Source of the DNA: Porites lobata
Lineage: Eukaryota; Cnidaria; Anthozoa; Scleractinia; Poritidae
NCBI GenBank assembly: GCA_942486035.1
Contig: CALNXK010000031.1
Location: 875,001 to 939,000, forward strand
DNA length: 64,000 nucleotides
Direction of reading: 5' to 3'
Shown: positions 1 to 11,210 of the stretch, piece by piece
How the letters are laid out: every line of letters starts with the position of its first letter
Numbering within the stretch: position 1 is the stretch's first letter
The notes under the pieces: model-generated
Told to the model about the DNA's origin: nothing
Database searches by the model: none
The model's input: the letters and a program-made list of their open reading frames with translations, nothing else
Translations under genes and position numbers: made by a program

Positions 1-60
1 TACAGGTTGAATCTACAAGGAAAAAACATTCGAGAGGAACCGAAGGGAATTGTTTTCCTT

Positions 61-294
61 TCCAAACTTCTTCTTTTGTTTCAGTTCTGCCACTTGTGCT
101 TCTTTTCAAAACCCAAACTTTCTGTATCACAGACAGGTACCGTGTTTACCGTAGAAAGTTTCTGCAGAAACTGTAGCCAGACAAAAGTCTGGAAGAGTCA
201 ACCAGACCTGCTAGGAAAGTTTCCAGCAGGTAACCTGCTATTAAGTTTTGCAGTGCTCTGTGAGCCGAGTGAAAAGAAAGAAACGATACATTAA
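61..294 (+). pseudogene. Partial Cys-containing exon or transposon-derived coding fragment
   Basis: An open frame follows a possible acceptor (TTTGTTTCAG, ending near 83) and runs to a stop at 292-294. It contains a CHLC pair, a CRNC pair, a KVWKSQP segment and a GNLLLS segment. From memory this pattern (two Cys pairs, then W-x-SQP, then GNLL) recurs in uncharacterised, probably transposon-associated proteins predicted from cnidarian genomes. I cannot name the family. The fragment is cut by the window edge, has no start codon of its own after the acceptor, and may be a last exon or a relic. Confidence is low. Confidence 0.35.
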
Positions 295-590
295 AACTGT
301 AATTAAATTCAGGCTGAATTCGATTTAATTTTTATTACTTGTGTACATGAAAATTGGAGCAACATCAGAATTCCCAGCCACTAAACTTGAGTTTAACTGA
401 ACGCTAGAAGAAAAGGGCTTCACACAGTGGGCAAGTTTGTCATTCAACAAAAAGCGAGTAAGTGGCTGAGAATTCTGAAGTTTGGCCCATAAAATTAAGT
501 GTTTACGGACAAGTATTCACGCAACTACTGTAGGTCCTTCTTGGCCCCAATGGCAAACATGACACTCTTCAAGAACAAACAGTGCATTTA

Positions 591-1736
591 TTATTCATTT
601 TCTTCATCTTCGAATCCACGATAATGGCCATTTTGACTCGGAAATTGTTTCCTGATTTTATTGTAGGCACAACAGGGCAAGGGGTATCGCCTGGAACTAC
701 CAATATAACTCCACAGCGGTCTTGTAAATTGGCGATAGGCCACAGACCTCAGGAATCTAGTTAGAGAAATGAGATCACTGTTAATTCAAGGAGGGATTGG
801 ATGGAGATAAATAAATACTCCTTTTAAAAATAAGCAGTTGGGGCAATAAAGCCATTTAGAAAATAAAAAATGTGATTCTATGAGATCAGTCCACGGCGAT
901 AAGCTTAGATGTATCAATTATTCAATGCTATGTACGGTTCGATCGTTCCGATACAAAGTCAACAATACCCCAACTTACTCATTATCACTTTTGTTGCTTT
1001 GCCCACGAACAGTTGTGTACGACTTTCCAGCTCGCGTTTTTAGGCCCAGTGCAGCCACTTCTAATACGTGGCGGTTTAAGCAGACGCTTTCAAACCCTGG
1101 ATGGAGGGTTATGCATAAGGTCCGGTCTCCAATGGCTTCTTCCATGATCTCTTCGCAGCGATCGATCTCTTTGCAGCAAATGCACTCCTGCGCTTTTGTA
1201 ACAAGGCTGACAGAGCAGTTCGAGCACCAACACCTGCAAAATAATGTGAAAAATTCGTCAAACACAAAAAAAATACGTCTGTATAAAATTATTAATTGTC
1301 TGACCTCTTCAATAAAACTATCGCATAAAATCAGGACTACAGTTAATCACATAGCAACGAAATTGTAAACTTAAACAAAACACAGTCGCGTTCCTCACGC
1401 GCACGATTTAATGACGGGTATGTTGAAATTGGAAAAAAAAAATATAAATCTACATTCCATGATAATACCATACCATTCATTCGCTGGCACCTCTCCCGAA
1501 TATCTTCGCTGAAACTGTTGTTCCTCTTCTTCTTCGCGATGAACTCTTTCGTTGTAGTCCGCGGCTTCTCCCTCGGTAGCAAGGGGTTCGCAACTGTCGT
1601 CGTACGGCGCAAATTCAGACAATTCCCCCATCACTTCGTCAACTGTAAAACTTTCTAGACCACTTTCAGATGTGCAGGAAGAGGAATCCGACGGAGATGA
1701 CATCTTAAACGTCTTGTTAAAAGGCTCTAAACTCAC
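591..1736 (-). CDS. P2X7 intracellular-domain-like small Zn-binding protein (three exons)
   Basis: Exons on the minus strand are 1736-1474, 1233-979 and 756-591. Introns are GT-AG, the phases join without a break, and the product is 227 residues. Exon 1 is acidic and Ser-rich (many E, D and S, with an EEEEE run). Exon 2 gives the Cys cluster WCWCSNC, then ECICC, CITLHPGF and VCLNRHVL. Exon 3 gives AYRQFTRPLW, PLPCCAY and KIRKQFPS before the stop. This order matches the P2X7 C-terminal cytoplasmic ballast domain that many invertebrates encode as a stand-alone protein lacking the channel. Its function there is unknown; metal binding through the Cys residues is inferred from the family. A second in-frame ATG near 1703 is an alternative start. 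A minus-strand AATAAA at 336-331 may be the poly(A) signal. It lies opposite the strand of the copy-1 CACHD1-like exons. Confidence 0.8.
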
Positions 1737-2470
1737 AAACTTTTCCCAAATGCGAATCTTTTGGTTGATGTTTCTACGTCACAGTGCATAACTCACGTGG
1801 TCAAACGCACGACCGCTTTGCGGAGGTCTCGCGGGCTATTGCTTTGCGAACTTTGTAATGGCGGACGGTATTTACGCACTTTTCAGTGGGAAATTTTCAG
1901 CCCCCGTACGCAAGTATCGTTCCAATTTTTCGCTATTTGTATAATTTTGAACATCTACAAAAGATTTATGTTAAAAAAACTCGGAAACAAAAACAAAAAT
2001 TTTCGTCGTAGTAGCACTTTAACGATACCTTCCGGAAAACTTTGCTGCAAGCGGCCAAAAAGAAATCTAGAAAATTAACCGACCACGGGAAACAACTTCT
2101 ACCGCGCCAGTGCCGCGGGAGCTGATTTCAAATGTAATAGTGTTTTATGACACGGAGAGAATTATGGGAAATGATAGGTGGGGGGAGAGGGGGGGGAGGT
2201 GGTGGTGCTATTGCATTAATGCACCCAAGTGCTAGTAAGTTGAATGAAATAGGGTTCTACTTCAGACATCTTGTCTTGCTGTTTGTTATTGGGTACATTA
2301 GTTTAGCCCTTCGTGCTTGTTTAGTGTATACATTAAATTTAGTCCAAAATATTACTTCTGTGTACCCAATAAAAATTGATGCATGTGAGGAGTTTAAGGA
2401 AGACTTCTTTTTCATTCAACTTAAAGAGCTAGCCTTAGTGATACATTGGCTTAACTATTTACGTCTTCAG
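1737..2470. other. Gap between the P2X7-like gene and the copy-1 exon
   Basis: This would contain the promoter of the minus-strand P2X7-like gene, but no TATA box or other element is clear. A G-rich run lies at 2167-2208. Similarity to the intron before exon 14 of the complete gene begins near 2275 (shared GGGTACATTAG and TGTACCCAATAAAAA words, about 58310-58400) and marks the visible left edge of the duplicated block. Confidence 0.5.
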
Positions 2471-2667
2471 CTGATAAAGCAAAATGCGTCAAAAGTACGG
2501 TAGTAACTTCTACGAAGAACAAGACTGCTAATAAAGCAAACTTCGTCAAAAGTACGGTGGTAACTTCTACGGAGGGCAACAGTGGATTGTCAACTACTGC
2601 TACTATTGGAATTGCCCTTGGATGTTCCATTCCTGTTATAGCACTGGTGATCATCTTGCTAATTTTG
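2471..2667 (+). CDS. CACHD1-like copy 1, penultimate exon (juxtamembrane and transmembrane)
   Basis: The exon is flanked by TCTTCAG and GTAAGCC and matches exon 14 of the complete gene at 58490. It encodes a Lys/Thr-rich juxtamembrane stretch and a hydrophobic helix (ATIGIALGCSIPVIALVII). It enters in phase 2 and leaves in phase 0, exactly like its counterpart. It is 57 bases longer because the juxtamembrane segment is tandemly duplicated (two units of 19 codons sharing VKSTVVTST). The frame is open. The preceding exons are not seen in the window, so the gene's upstream part either lies left of the window beyond the P2X7-like gene or is missing. Confidence 0.8.
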
Positions 2668-2852
2668 GTAAGCCAAGTTTTTGATTCCATCAATTTGTTA
2701 AAAACGGGTTTGATGATGGATACCTTTAAATTCTAAGACGAGGACGATTACGAGGAGGAAATTTTCTCAATACTCGCACGCGTGTGAAACAGCATCATTT
2801 TGGTAGGCAAACGTGACAGCCGTCGACATTTTACTACGGGTTTAAATTGTTT

Positions 2853-5800
2853 TTAAGAGCGGCTCCCCGTAAATATCAACTAGACGAGGAAATAGTCAAA
2901 AAATGACCTGGCCTCAAACTCGGCCAGAATAAAGCCCTATGGGCCCTAGTTGCAAAATCGTTGGTTTAAGTACGATCGAGTGAATAATATTTTTTTTAAC
3001 GAATTTTTTTCTTCCCGAGGCCTAAAATGGGCAAAAATCATGCGAAATTAGAGTCATATTCAGTAACTCGTAAATTTTAAAATAAAGTTGGCTACTAAAA
3101 TATAATGACACTTCGTATTTTTACTGTCTTTCCTCTATAGTTTTAACTGATTAGTTCGCGATTTGGTCAACAAGAGATTTTTAAAGAAATTTTCAAAGTT
3201 GTTGACTCAAAATCGCTTAATCAACCGTCAAAATTTAGCACTTTTTCACGAGCTAAAAAAGCGGATTGGTACATGGCTTTGAACACCAAGGCTTGTTTAG
3301 TCTGAAAGAGCATTCTTTTTTCTTCAAATTAGCGAAATAAAATTTTTGGGTAAATGAAATCACGAGCGCTGACAAAGCCAAGCAAATGTAAATATTACAC
3401 TAAAAACGGGCGAAAAAACGTGACCTCTGACCGAAGCACAACCAAATGCCAATTACGGTAGGCGCCAAACCTTTAATTATTCGGTAACTTCTTGAGACAA
3501 TATTGGTCCGAAATGTGTATAGATTTTTTAAGTAAAGCTGAGTTAAAGTATTAAGTGTTAAAAAGTCCACAAAGCGTTAAAAAGTACAACAAAAGTCACG
3601 AGTAATCTGTTCCGTTTTCTGAATTTTACGCAGCGATTTATGCGATTTAACGAATTAACAATTTCTAATCCAACGATACCCACCTGAGACTGTTTTAGTA
3701 TAAGAGTCCATAGAACTTCTCAGACGACTCCTCGGAAAGACCTCCAGAAGGAAATGAATGAAAAATTTGAACTTATAACTGTAACAATTTCACTTGCTGC
3801 AACGGCAAAACGAAAACAACTGTTGAAGTGCCACAGGCAAACCAGCTTTCAGTGGAGTCATGCAAAGCATGTCACGTCACGTAATTCTGCCCCGCGCATT
3901 TGGCAAGGAGGGAAGAAATTCTTCCATGCTCTGCACTAAAACATTTATGAAATAAAACAAGCTTTGGAATGTATCTTTTGCAACTAGTTATTGAAAAGAA
4001 TAACTTTTTCCCCTGTTTTTGCTCGAGGGGCGCTGTGCACTTCTTTTATTTTATCTGCTGTTTATAATGATTGTGTTTCAAGTTCAGAACGAGCATCTAT
4101 AGCTAGCAATTGGTGTGTTCGAATTTATGCTCCTATCAATGTTAATCACGTGGCGGGGGGGTGCGGGGATTTGATGCCTGAGACTATCCCCCTGTGGGGC
4201 TTTTGATCGTGCGAAGCGACCCCGGGGAGGGGAGGTTGACTTTGACCGATAGAAGCCTGGTATCAATTCAGAAGCGGTAACCAAGTCCGTCCCTCGAGGC
4301 TTTCTGAAAGTCGCGCTGTTGGAGAAAGTTATGAAGTTTTCATTTGTTTTAATCGCCATAATCCGATACTTTACATGTACACTGTCATCTAAACAGATAT
4401 TTTGAGAAAGTTTTTATCTTCAAGTTCCCATCTGATTGTAAACATCGATTGAAATCGAACTCTACCATGAAAGTCAGAGGATTTTTTACAGGTCACTGAT
4501 CCGACCTGTTCCGACATGTTGAGCCGATGTTATAAAGCATTTTACGTTTCATTAATATAATAGCACGGTCAATCTTCCTGGAGTGATTATGTTGTTCAAA
4601 ATAAGAGATGCTAATGGAGAGAGAAAATACTTAATTATAGCGAGTAATTTTACGGAGCTTACGTTAACTTAAATAAAAGTAGTAAGAACGTACTTTTGAA
4701 ATGTTCTTTCATTCATTTTATATAGTATTATAGTATTGTTTGTTTAGATTTTTCCCCTGGGGTGGGGGCTTTTTTGACACTTTTGATTGACCTTTCGTTT
4801 CCCACCCAGGGGAATTTGATCAAAAAATTTTAAAATTTGTCAAATCCCCACCCCTTGCCCGCACTCCCCCCCCCCTCCACGGGGTTTACATTGATAGGTG
4901 CATTTACCGAATGCTGTAGAAAGGATATCAAAGGGCACCAAAGCAGTGGCGGATCCAGGGGGTGGGTGCGGGGGGTCCGGACCCCCCATCAAATCCGATA
5001 CTTGTTTGAGACTAAAATCCTTACAACGATAGGATTGCATGTCACTGTTTAACTGGCTGAATTTTTAATGAAACACGTGTTGTAATTTTCCACTTAACTA
5101 AATTCCAGGGATATTAAGAAATGTGATTGTAATTGGGTACCCTCCAATGATCTGTTCGCCTCTGCTCGCAAAGCAGTATTTCCCGCGCCACTGGCGACTG
5201 GCTTTCACAGATTGAGAAACAAGTAATCGTCTCTGCCTTCTTCAGTGACTAGTGGGAGGGGGTGTGGGGGAAAAGTAATTTGCCACAAAAAGGTTCAACA
5301 GTCCTTTCTGAACCAAAATTTGGACCTTTCCCCCCCCTCCCCAATGAAAAATTGCTGGATCTCCCCCTGCAAAGATGTTACTCTGAGTTCGGAGCCAATC
5401 AAGGCTTATGCTGGCGCGTGCAAGTAAATCATTTTTTTTCGAGTTAAGAGGCTCACTTGTAGGACGAAAAACAGTATAATTTTATTTATGTAATATCAAA
5501 ATTGTGCCTGATCATGTGTATCCTATAGGAACAAGAGACATATTTGTTACGAGCCTTTCTAATCATTCGGTTTCCTGTGGTTCGGTGGTTCCTTGCGTTG
5601 AAACATCACGACTAAAAGCCAACAACAGGGAATGAGCTCTTCGGGAAGCCAGTGAACTAGTGGCCACATTCGGATCTCAAAAAAAGATTTGGACTAGTTG
5701 AAAGGACAAAATCGAAGGAACTGATCGGCGAAAAGAGAAAAGAAAGCCAGTAAAAACAAACGAAAACACATGACATCATTTTTTCCGATATTAGTCGGTT

Positions 5801-7454
5801 TGGAACACAAACCTTTGCTAGATTCTATGGTATTTTTTCTCGTTCCTTTTTTTTCTAGTTCTGTTTGGTCACATGAACCGTGATGTCAGCTTTTTAGGTT
5901 AAGATAACCATGTTTAGGCTGTTGTGGACATGTCTCATATTATCTCAGTCGTCACAGATGAAACCTTTATTACACTTGGGTTCAAATGTTATTACGGATA
6001 GACCTTTATTACACTTGGGTCCAGTTATTACATTTGTGCCTTCCACAAGTTTCACTGACAAGAAATCCGGATCCCTGTAGTGAATTTGGCCTAAGAGGCA
6101 ACCAAACATTTAGCCTCCTTGGTGGCATTTTCAGGGGAGTCATATTTTCTCATTTATACCAGTCTGTAAATAAAGCGAAGGTCAAATGAGAAAATTGAGG
6201 CTAACGTTGTTGAGATCAAAGATGAAAAAAAAAAAAAATCCCACTGTTCGTTTGTAGGGATGCTCACCAAGTCCAAGATTATATCGGCGGAAGAGACACC
6301 TTTGCCCTCAAGCGAGGGCAGAAATGAAACAGTCCAAAGCTAGATTTGTTTCATAAATGTTTTAGGGCACAGCGTGGAAGAATTTCTTCCCTCCTTGCCA
6401 AATGCGCGGGGCAGAATTACGTGACGTGACATGCTTTGCATGACTCCACTGAAAGCTGGTTTGCCTGTGGCAGTTCGACAGTTGTTTTTCGTTCATTGCC
6501 GTGGCGGCAAGTGAAATTGTTACAGTTATAAGTTCAAATTCTTCATTCATTTCCTTCTGGCGGTCTTTCCGAGGAATCGTCTGAGAAGTTCTATGGACTC
6601 TTAAACTAACACAGTCTCAGGTGGGTATCGTTGGTTTAAAAATTGTTAATTCGTTAAATCGCATAAATCGCTGCGTAAAATTCAGAAAACGGAACAGATT
6701 ACTCGTGACTTCTGTTGTATTTTTTACCGCTTTGTGGACTTTTTGACACTTAATACTTTAACTCAGCTTTATTTAAAAAATCTATACACATTTCGGACCA
6801 ATATTGTCTCAAGAAGTTACCGGATAATTAAAGGTTGGCGCCTGCCATAATTCGCATTTGGCTGTGCTTCGGTCAGAGGTCACGCTTTTTCGCCCGTTTT
6901 TAGTGTAATATTTACATTTGCTTGGCTTTGTCAGCGCTCGTGATTTCATTTACCCAAAACTTTTATTTCGCTAATTTGAAGAAAAAAGAATGCTCTTTCA
7001 GACTAAACAAGTCTCGGTGTTCAAAGCCATGTACCAATCCGCTTTTTTAGCTCGTGAAAAAGTGCTAAATTTTGACGGTTGATTAAGCGATTTTGAGTCA
7101 ACAACTTTGAAAATTTCTTTAAAAATCTCTTGTCGACCAAATCGCGAACTAATCAGTTAAAACTATATATAGAGGAAAGACAGTAAAAATACGAAGTGTC
7201 ATTATATTTTAGTAGCCAACTTTATTTTAAAATTTACGAGTTACTGAATATGACTCTAATTTCGCATGATTTTTGCCCCTTTTAGGCCTCGGGAAGAAAA
7301 AAATTCGTTAAAAAAAATATTATTCACTCGATCGTACTTAAACCAACGATTTTGTAACTAGGGCCCATAGAGCTTTATTCTGGCCGAGTTTGAGGCCAGG
7401 TCATTTTTTGACTATTTCCTCGTCTAGTTGATATTTTCGCGGAGCCGCTCTTAA
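2853..7454. mobile_element. 4.6-kb foldback DNA element with TTAA target duplications
   Basis: The element spans 2857-7450 and is flanked by TTAA on both sides (2853-2856 and 7451-7454). Ends are GAGCGGCTCC and its complement GGAGCCGCTC. The terminal inverted arms are about 1.1 kb each (2857-3972 and about 6330-7450) and stay clearly alignable throughout. Each arm carries the same 61-62-codon open frame, at 3754-3939 plus and 6550-6362 minus. The central 2.36 kb shows no recognisable transposase. TTAA duplications are known for piggyBac, Kolobok and Sola3 superfamilies; which one mobilised this copy is unknown. It lies in the last intron of CACHD1-like copy 1 and is absent from the matching 351-bp intron of the complete gene, so it inserted after the duplication. 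Confidence 0.85.
3973..6329. other. Unique core of the TTAA foldback element
   Basis: No gene is recognised. It holds G/C-run segments (4146-4240, 4740-4990) including a short perfect palindrome centred near 4980 in a GGGGTCCGGACCCC context, a sequence type I recall as a dispersed invertebrate repeat. The short open frames here have no recognisable similarity. Confidence 0.5.
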
Positions 7455-7613
7455 GTTGTTTTCTTTCTGAAAATGATAATTTTAAAAGTCTGAGTGAATT
7501 GGAGATGGTCGCAAATGTGCGTAAAATTTCAGGGGTTTAGGGTATAGTTTTGTACCTTTAGAGAACAGTTACAGATAATTTTCCTTTGACACTTTTATTT
7601 ATTAATTGAATAG

Positions 7614-8393
7614 CTTACAAGACGCTATAGGCACTCTGTGGATCCACCCGTGAAGAAAGACAACAGTATATCCATGGAACCAATTGAATCCAGCCCAAGA
7701 ATTTATCATGTCCCTGATGTCCTGCCTTTGTCTGCTTCTAACCATGCTTTTCGAGTTTACGAGGATATAGAAACTCCACAAGGAGGCCAAAGTGCCAAAA
7801 GTCAGTTGCAACGTCAGAATGCTGTTGATATGCCCGCCACCCAGCAATTATCCCATCAACCTCGCGAACCAGCTGCTCCAGGGAAACAACGAAAGATGAG
7901 CACCCAGAGTGCCTCGTCAGCACCACCTGCACCAACTACGAGAAGGCCGTATGATGTGATACCTTCTCGACGGAGAAGTTTCGAGAGAAGTTTAACTGAC
8001 ACCAGCGAGCCACCACCTGTTCCCAGCGCAAGAAGGCCATCCCAGTGTGATACCACCGCGCCAAACACACGTCGGTTCCGAAGTCTGTCCGAAGACAGTC
8101 CAATGCAAGTCACGGGCTTCACCAATACAGGGCCACTGGTTTTTGGCTCAGGAAGAGATGATCCACCAGCTCTTGTTCCTAGAGTGAGGCGACCTTCAAA
8201 TGGCAGTTTGTCAGAAAACAGGTCTGATTTCCCCTCCATGATTCCTTTTTCTGGCCAAGAAAAACCTTTATACAGCAATATGACACCCATTTCTGAAACA
8301 AGTGAGGACTTTATAACAGAAAACAACGAGGATGACACCGACGCTGATGGGTACATGAAATGTGTCCGTTCCAGGTATGGTCCTAGTTCTTAA
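7614..8393 (+). CDS. CACHD1-like copy 1, last exon (cytoplasmic tail)
   Basis: The acceptor ATTGAATAG precedes LTRRY, the same entry as exon 15 of the complete gene. The exon encodes 259 residues to a TAA at 8391-8393. The tail is Ser/Pro/Arg-rich with a PPPVP proline motif, several RRPS segments, VYEDIE, YSNM and DGYMKC. It is about 37 residues longer than the tail of the complete gene, mainly because a middle segment (around 7866-7980, with RRPYDVIPSRRRS) is missing there. The rest is collinear and highly similar, and the frame is open, so this copy looks under coding constraint rather than decayed. Confidence 0.85.
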   Translation, partial: LTRRYRHSVDPPVKKDNSISMEPIESSPRIYHVPDVLPLSASNHAFRVYEDIETPQGGQSAKSQLQRQNAVDMPATQQLSHQPREPAAPGKQRKMSTQSASSAPPAPTTRRPYDVIPSRRRSFERSLTDTSEPPPVPSARRPSQCDTTAPNTRRFRSLSEDSPMQVTGFTNTGPLVFGSGRDDPPALVPRVRRPSNGSLSENRSDFPSMIPFSGQEKPLYSNMTPISETSEDFITENNEDDTDADGYMKCVRSRYGPSS

Positions 8394-9125
8394 TGTGCCT
8401 TAATTCCTGCTTGTAGGTTTCGCCAAAAGCCGTAGATGGTCCATTTCCGTGAAGCTACATTTGTTTTTTCTAGACAATTAACAAATTTTAGCGTCAAGGT
8501 CTTAGCTTGGCCATTTTAGTGGTAGCTGCAATGCACTTCTTTCATATGGCGCGTGGTTGCTGAACTAAATTTTACGACTTCAAACAAGGCATTTCAGGTC
8601 AACTGATCAGTGTGGCCCGTCAGGTGAAGACTTACAAATCCCTCACATACTTTGCAAGCGTATCGCTGTTTGCGCCGAATAAGTACTATATATCGCCAAT
8701 GTGTTGCTGAAAGAGACAGCTTTTAAAATATTTTGACTTCTTTCATAGTCAGTAGGCATGAAATCATACTCAAAGTGTGAAAGACAAAAACAATCGCAGA
8801 AACAAAAGAACAAGCAAATGGTTTTGGGCCAGTAACTTCATATGATTGGCTTTGAAGTAGGCTTGTTTATAGAGTTGAGAAGTCCCAGGTGCTATTAACA
8901 GAAGTTGCTTTAAAAATATCATAAAACGAATTGTTAACCCTTCACCATTCTTTCATTAAGAGTCAAACTTTGGTCGAACAACATTACCATTCAATGCCAT
9001 AGATGTTCTCGCATCTTTTCTGGACCCCAAGACCCTCGAAACACTCTTCTCCTAAGCTCCCTTACATTGATCGATATGGTGAAATAGCTGGAGACCCCAT
9101 TTTTACACACTTCGGCGTAGGTCAA

Positions 9126-9482
9126 ACGTTGAACTTTTCATGAGACGAACCAAACTTAGGTAGTTGTCATAAAAAAAAAAAAGAAAAAAAAATCGACGTC
9201 TGGCTTAGTTAAGTTCGTCTGAATGAGTTGGATCGTACAAACGTTGCTATCCGTCTGCATCAGACGGATAGGGCGTCTGAAGATCGTCTTCGGGCCAAAC
9301 CTCGATCATCGCATGGTACGAACTAAGCCAATAAACTGAAAATTTTATCATAATGTACATTTAGTCTCGTTGGAGAGAAAATTTATCACTGATCTTATTC
9401 AGTTGATTGGTTCGACTAGTCCTAAGTTCTACTTCTGACCCACAGACGGATCATGGTTCGTCTCATGAAAATTTGCACGTCC
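9126..9482. mobile_element. MITE-like inverted-repeat element, shared by both duplicates
   Basis: The ends are inverted copies around CATGAGACGAACC (left near 9138-9151, right near 9455-9470). The interior contains a second inverted pair around ATCCGTCTG/CAGACGGAT (about 9248-9270). The same element is at 63463-63829 in the duplicated flank, so it was present before the duplication. Confidence 0.65.
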
Positions 9483-9497
9483 TAGATACTCGATGAG

Positions 9498-9740
9498 CAG
9501 GGCCCAGTTGTCGGAAGGCCGATTAGCGCTAACCCAGGGTTAAATTTTAACCTGGGCCTCTTTTTCTCATCATCAAACACATTTTCTCGGACTATTTTCT
9601 CTAATCTCTTTAGAGTAGCCAATCATCAAATTGTAGACAAAAGAATTAAACTGAATTTGCTTTTTAAACTTTCAAATCTGAATTCAAATTTCGCACTAAC
9701 CCTGGGTTATCTTAACCCAGCTTTGAACAACCCGGCCCAG
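9498..9740. mobile_element. 237-bp MITE with 3-bp CAG duplications
   Basis: The element is 9501-9737, flanked by CAG (9498-9500 and 9738-9740). The ends are inverted (GGCCCAGTTGT and ACAACCCGGCC) with internal AACCC/GGGTT pairs. The duplicated flank at about 63840-63860 lacks it, giving an empty site. A second copy is at 49046-49283, flanked by CTG. It is non-coding. Confidence 0.85.
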
Positions 9741-10435
9741 GGGACTAGCCCCTGCATACGTATCCATTGGCAACCGACATCAGTTTTCTTTTCTGATTTT
9801 GCTTTTCCGGCCCAGATGAATATTCTTATTTTACTGACGATGTTAGCCGGAAAATATTCTTGTCTTATTCTTAAATTATAGCTTGTGAACTTTCCGTTTT
9901 AGAATGTACTGGGATATAAATTGAAATCGATACAGGTTTTCTAGTTTTTGGTGGCTAGTTTTGTCGTTTATAAAGGGATAATTTTATACTGTTAAAAATA
10001 TAAAATTGTATTTACAGAATTCCAACATACAAAATTATAACCTTTTCAAAATCTCAGCCTTGGGTTTATTCTTATCATATTCTTAAAATTTCGCAAATTT
10101 CACCTCTATATTCTTATAGGATCTCTTCTTATAAAGAGTGAATGAGCACACGTTACGATCCCGATAGGTTAGCTAGTATATATCAGGTTTAATCTTTTAT
10201 TATCTGAAACCTATAAAAAATTTAGCCTTTGTAGCAAACATGATCCTGATGCTTATTGGAGTTAGCTGACGCACTGCGATATTATATCGAAGAAAACTTA
10301 AATGACATGTTGCGCTAGAACAATACTAATTAAATTAGAAGTCGATAATTGTTTATCGCCTCTATATTTTAATATTCATAGCTTTCATCGTAATTGCATA
10401 GCTTACTGTGCTTTTCACAAACATGCGAACTCTAA
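9741..10435. other. AT-rich intergenic DNA
   Basis: The first part continues the duplicated flank. Beyond about 9900 I see no gene, RNA or clear repeat boundary. Confidence 0.4.
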
Positions 10436-10877
10436 GGGTGCGTTCGATTGGGAAAACTGGATTTAGATTTTAATATCCAGATTTCGGTTTTACAATCGAA
10501 CGCGAAATATGAAAACGGATTTCAACGCTGAGACATTAAATTTTTGGTTTGTATTGTCCTTTTAACCGTTCGATTGGGAAATCAGAAAAAAAGATTTGAA
10601 AAACTGTCCTTAGGAACAGCGGTCTTGCATGCGCACGCATAATAAGTAAAAGGAAGACCACTGTTCACGAGAATAATTTTGCAAATCCTTTTTCGGATTT
10701 TCCAATCGAATGGTAAAAGGGAAATCCATGAAATCCGAATTTAGATTTCTCAATTGAAATCCACCCTGAGGACGGATTTCTACGAGGTCAAATCCGTTTT
10801 CGGATTTCGCGTTCGATTGCAAAATCCGAAATCCGGATTTCAAAATCTTAATCCGGATTCCCTAATCGAACGGAACC
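10436..10877. mobile_element. MITE with long imperfect inverted repeats
   Basis: The left end GGGTGCGTTCGATTGGG pairs with the right end CCCTAATCGAACGGAACC. Further inward, GATTTCGCGTTCGATTG words pair with their complements, so much of the element folds back. It is rich in CGGATTT. No coding capacity and no clear target duplication. The end sequence is of a type I associate with hAT-derived MITEs (inference). Confidence 0.65.
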
Positions 10878-11210
10878 TAAAGTTCATAAGCCGCCTTCAC
10901 AATTGCGTTTACGATCAGGAGCAACGAACCATGAAACACAGAGACACACAAAACAGATCGAAATCCACCAATCACAAATCACAAACCATTACCTTTTGAA
11001 CCCGTTAAAGTAAAGTTTTGTTTCCTAAAAGGTCCGCTACGATGATTGACGGCAGCGAAAAACGCAATCGTCAGTTGCCTTTTGAACATCAAAATTCCCA
11101 AGTTGGTGCAAAGCGCAGTAACTACTTTGCTAAAGAATCGAGAGTTGAGGTTCTCTTTTATTGGCATAACGGAGACCTGGCTTCGAGAGTCATCGCATCA
11201 TACCGATATT
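10878..11210. other. Intergenic DNA, nothing recognised
   Basis: Short open frames only. No recognisable similarity or RNA signal. Confidence 0.4.

Larger units (their letters stand above)
8394..9900. repeat. Duplicated 3' flank of the CACHD1-like genes (copy 1)
   Basis: This matches 59650-60089 and then 63178-64000 in the same order and orientation, for example AGCCGTAGATGG, TCAGGTCA and GATTGGCTTTG words. It is part of a tandem segmental duplication that includes the last exons. The differences are the 237-bp MITE present only here (9501-9737) and the 3.1-kb insertion present only at the other copy. No coding region is recognised. Confidence 0.85.

Noticed and set aside
880..1368. A 162-codon plus-strand open frame
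   Set aside because: It is antisense to exon 2 of the P2X7-like gene, whose minus-strand frame has conserved Cys motifs and matching splice phases.
7856..8356. A 166-codon minus-strand open frame
   Set aside because: It is antisense to the cytoplasmic-tail exon of copy 1, and the same shadow appears opposite the other tail (59214-59600). The plus strand is supported by splice sites and paralogy.
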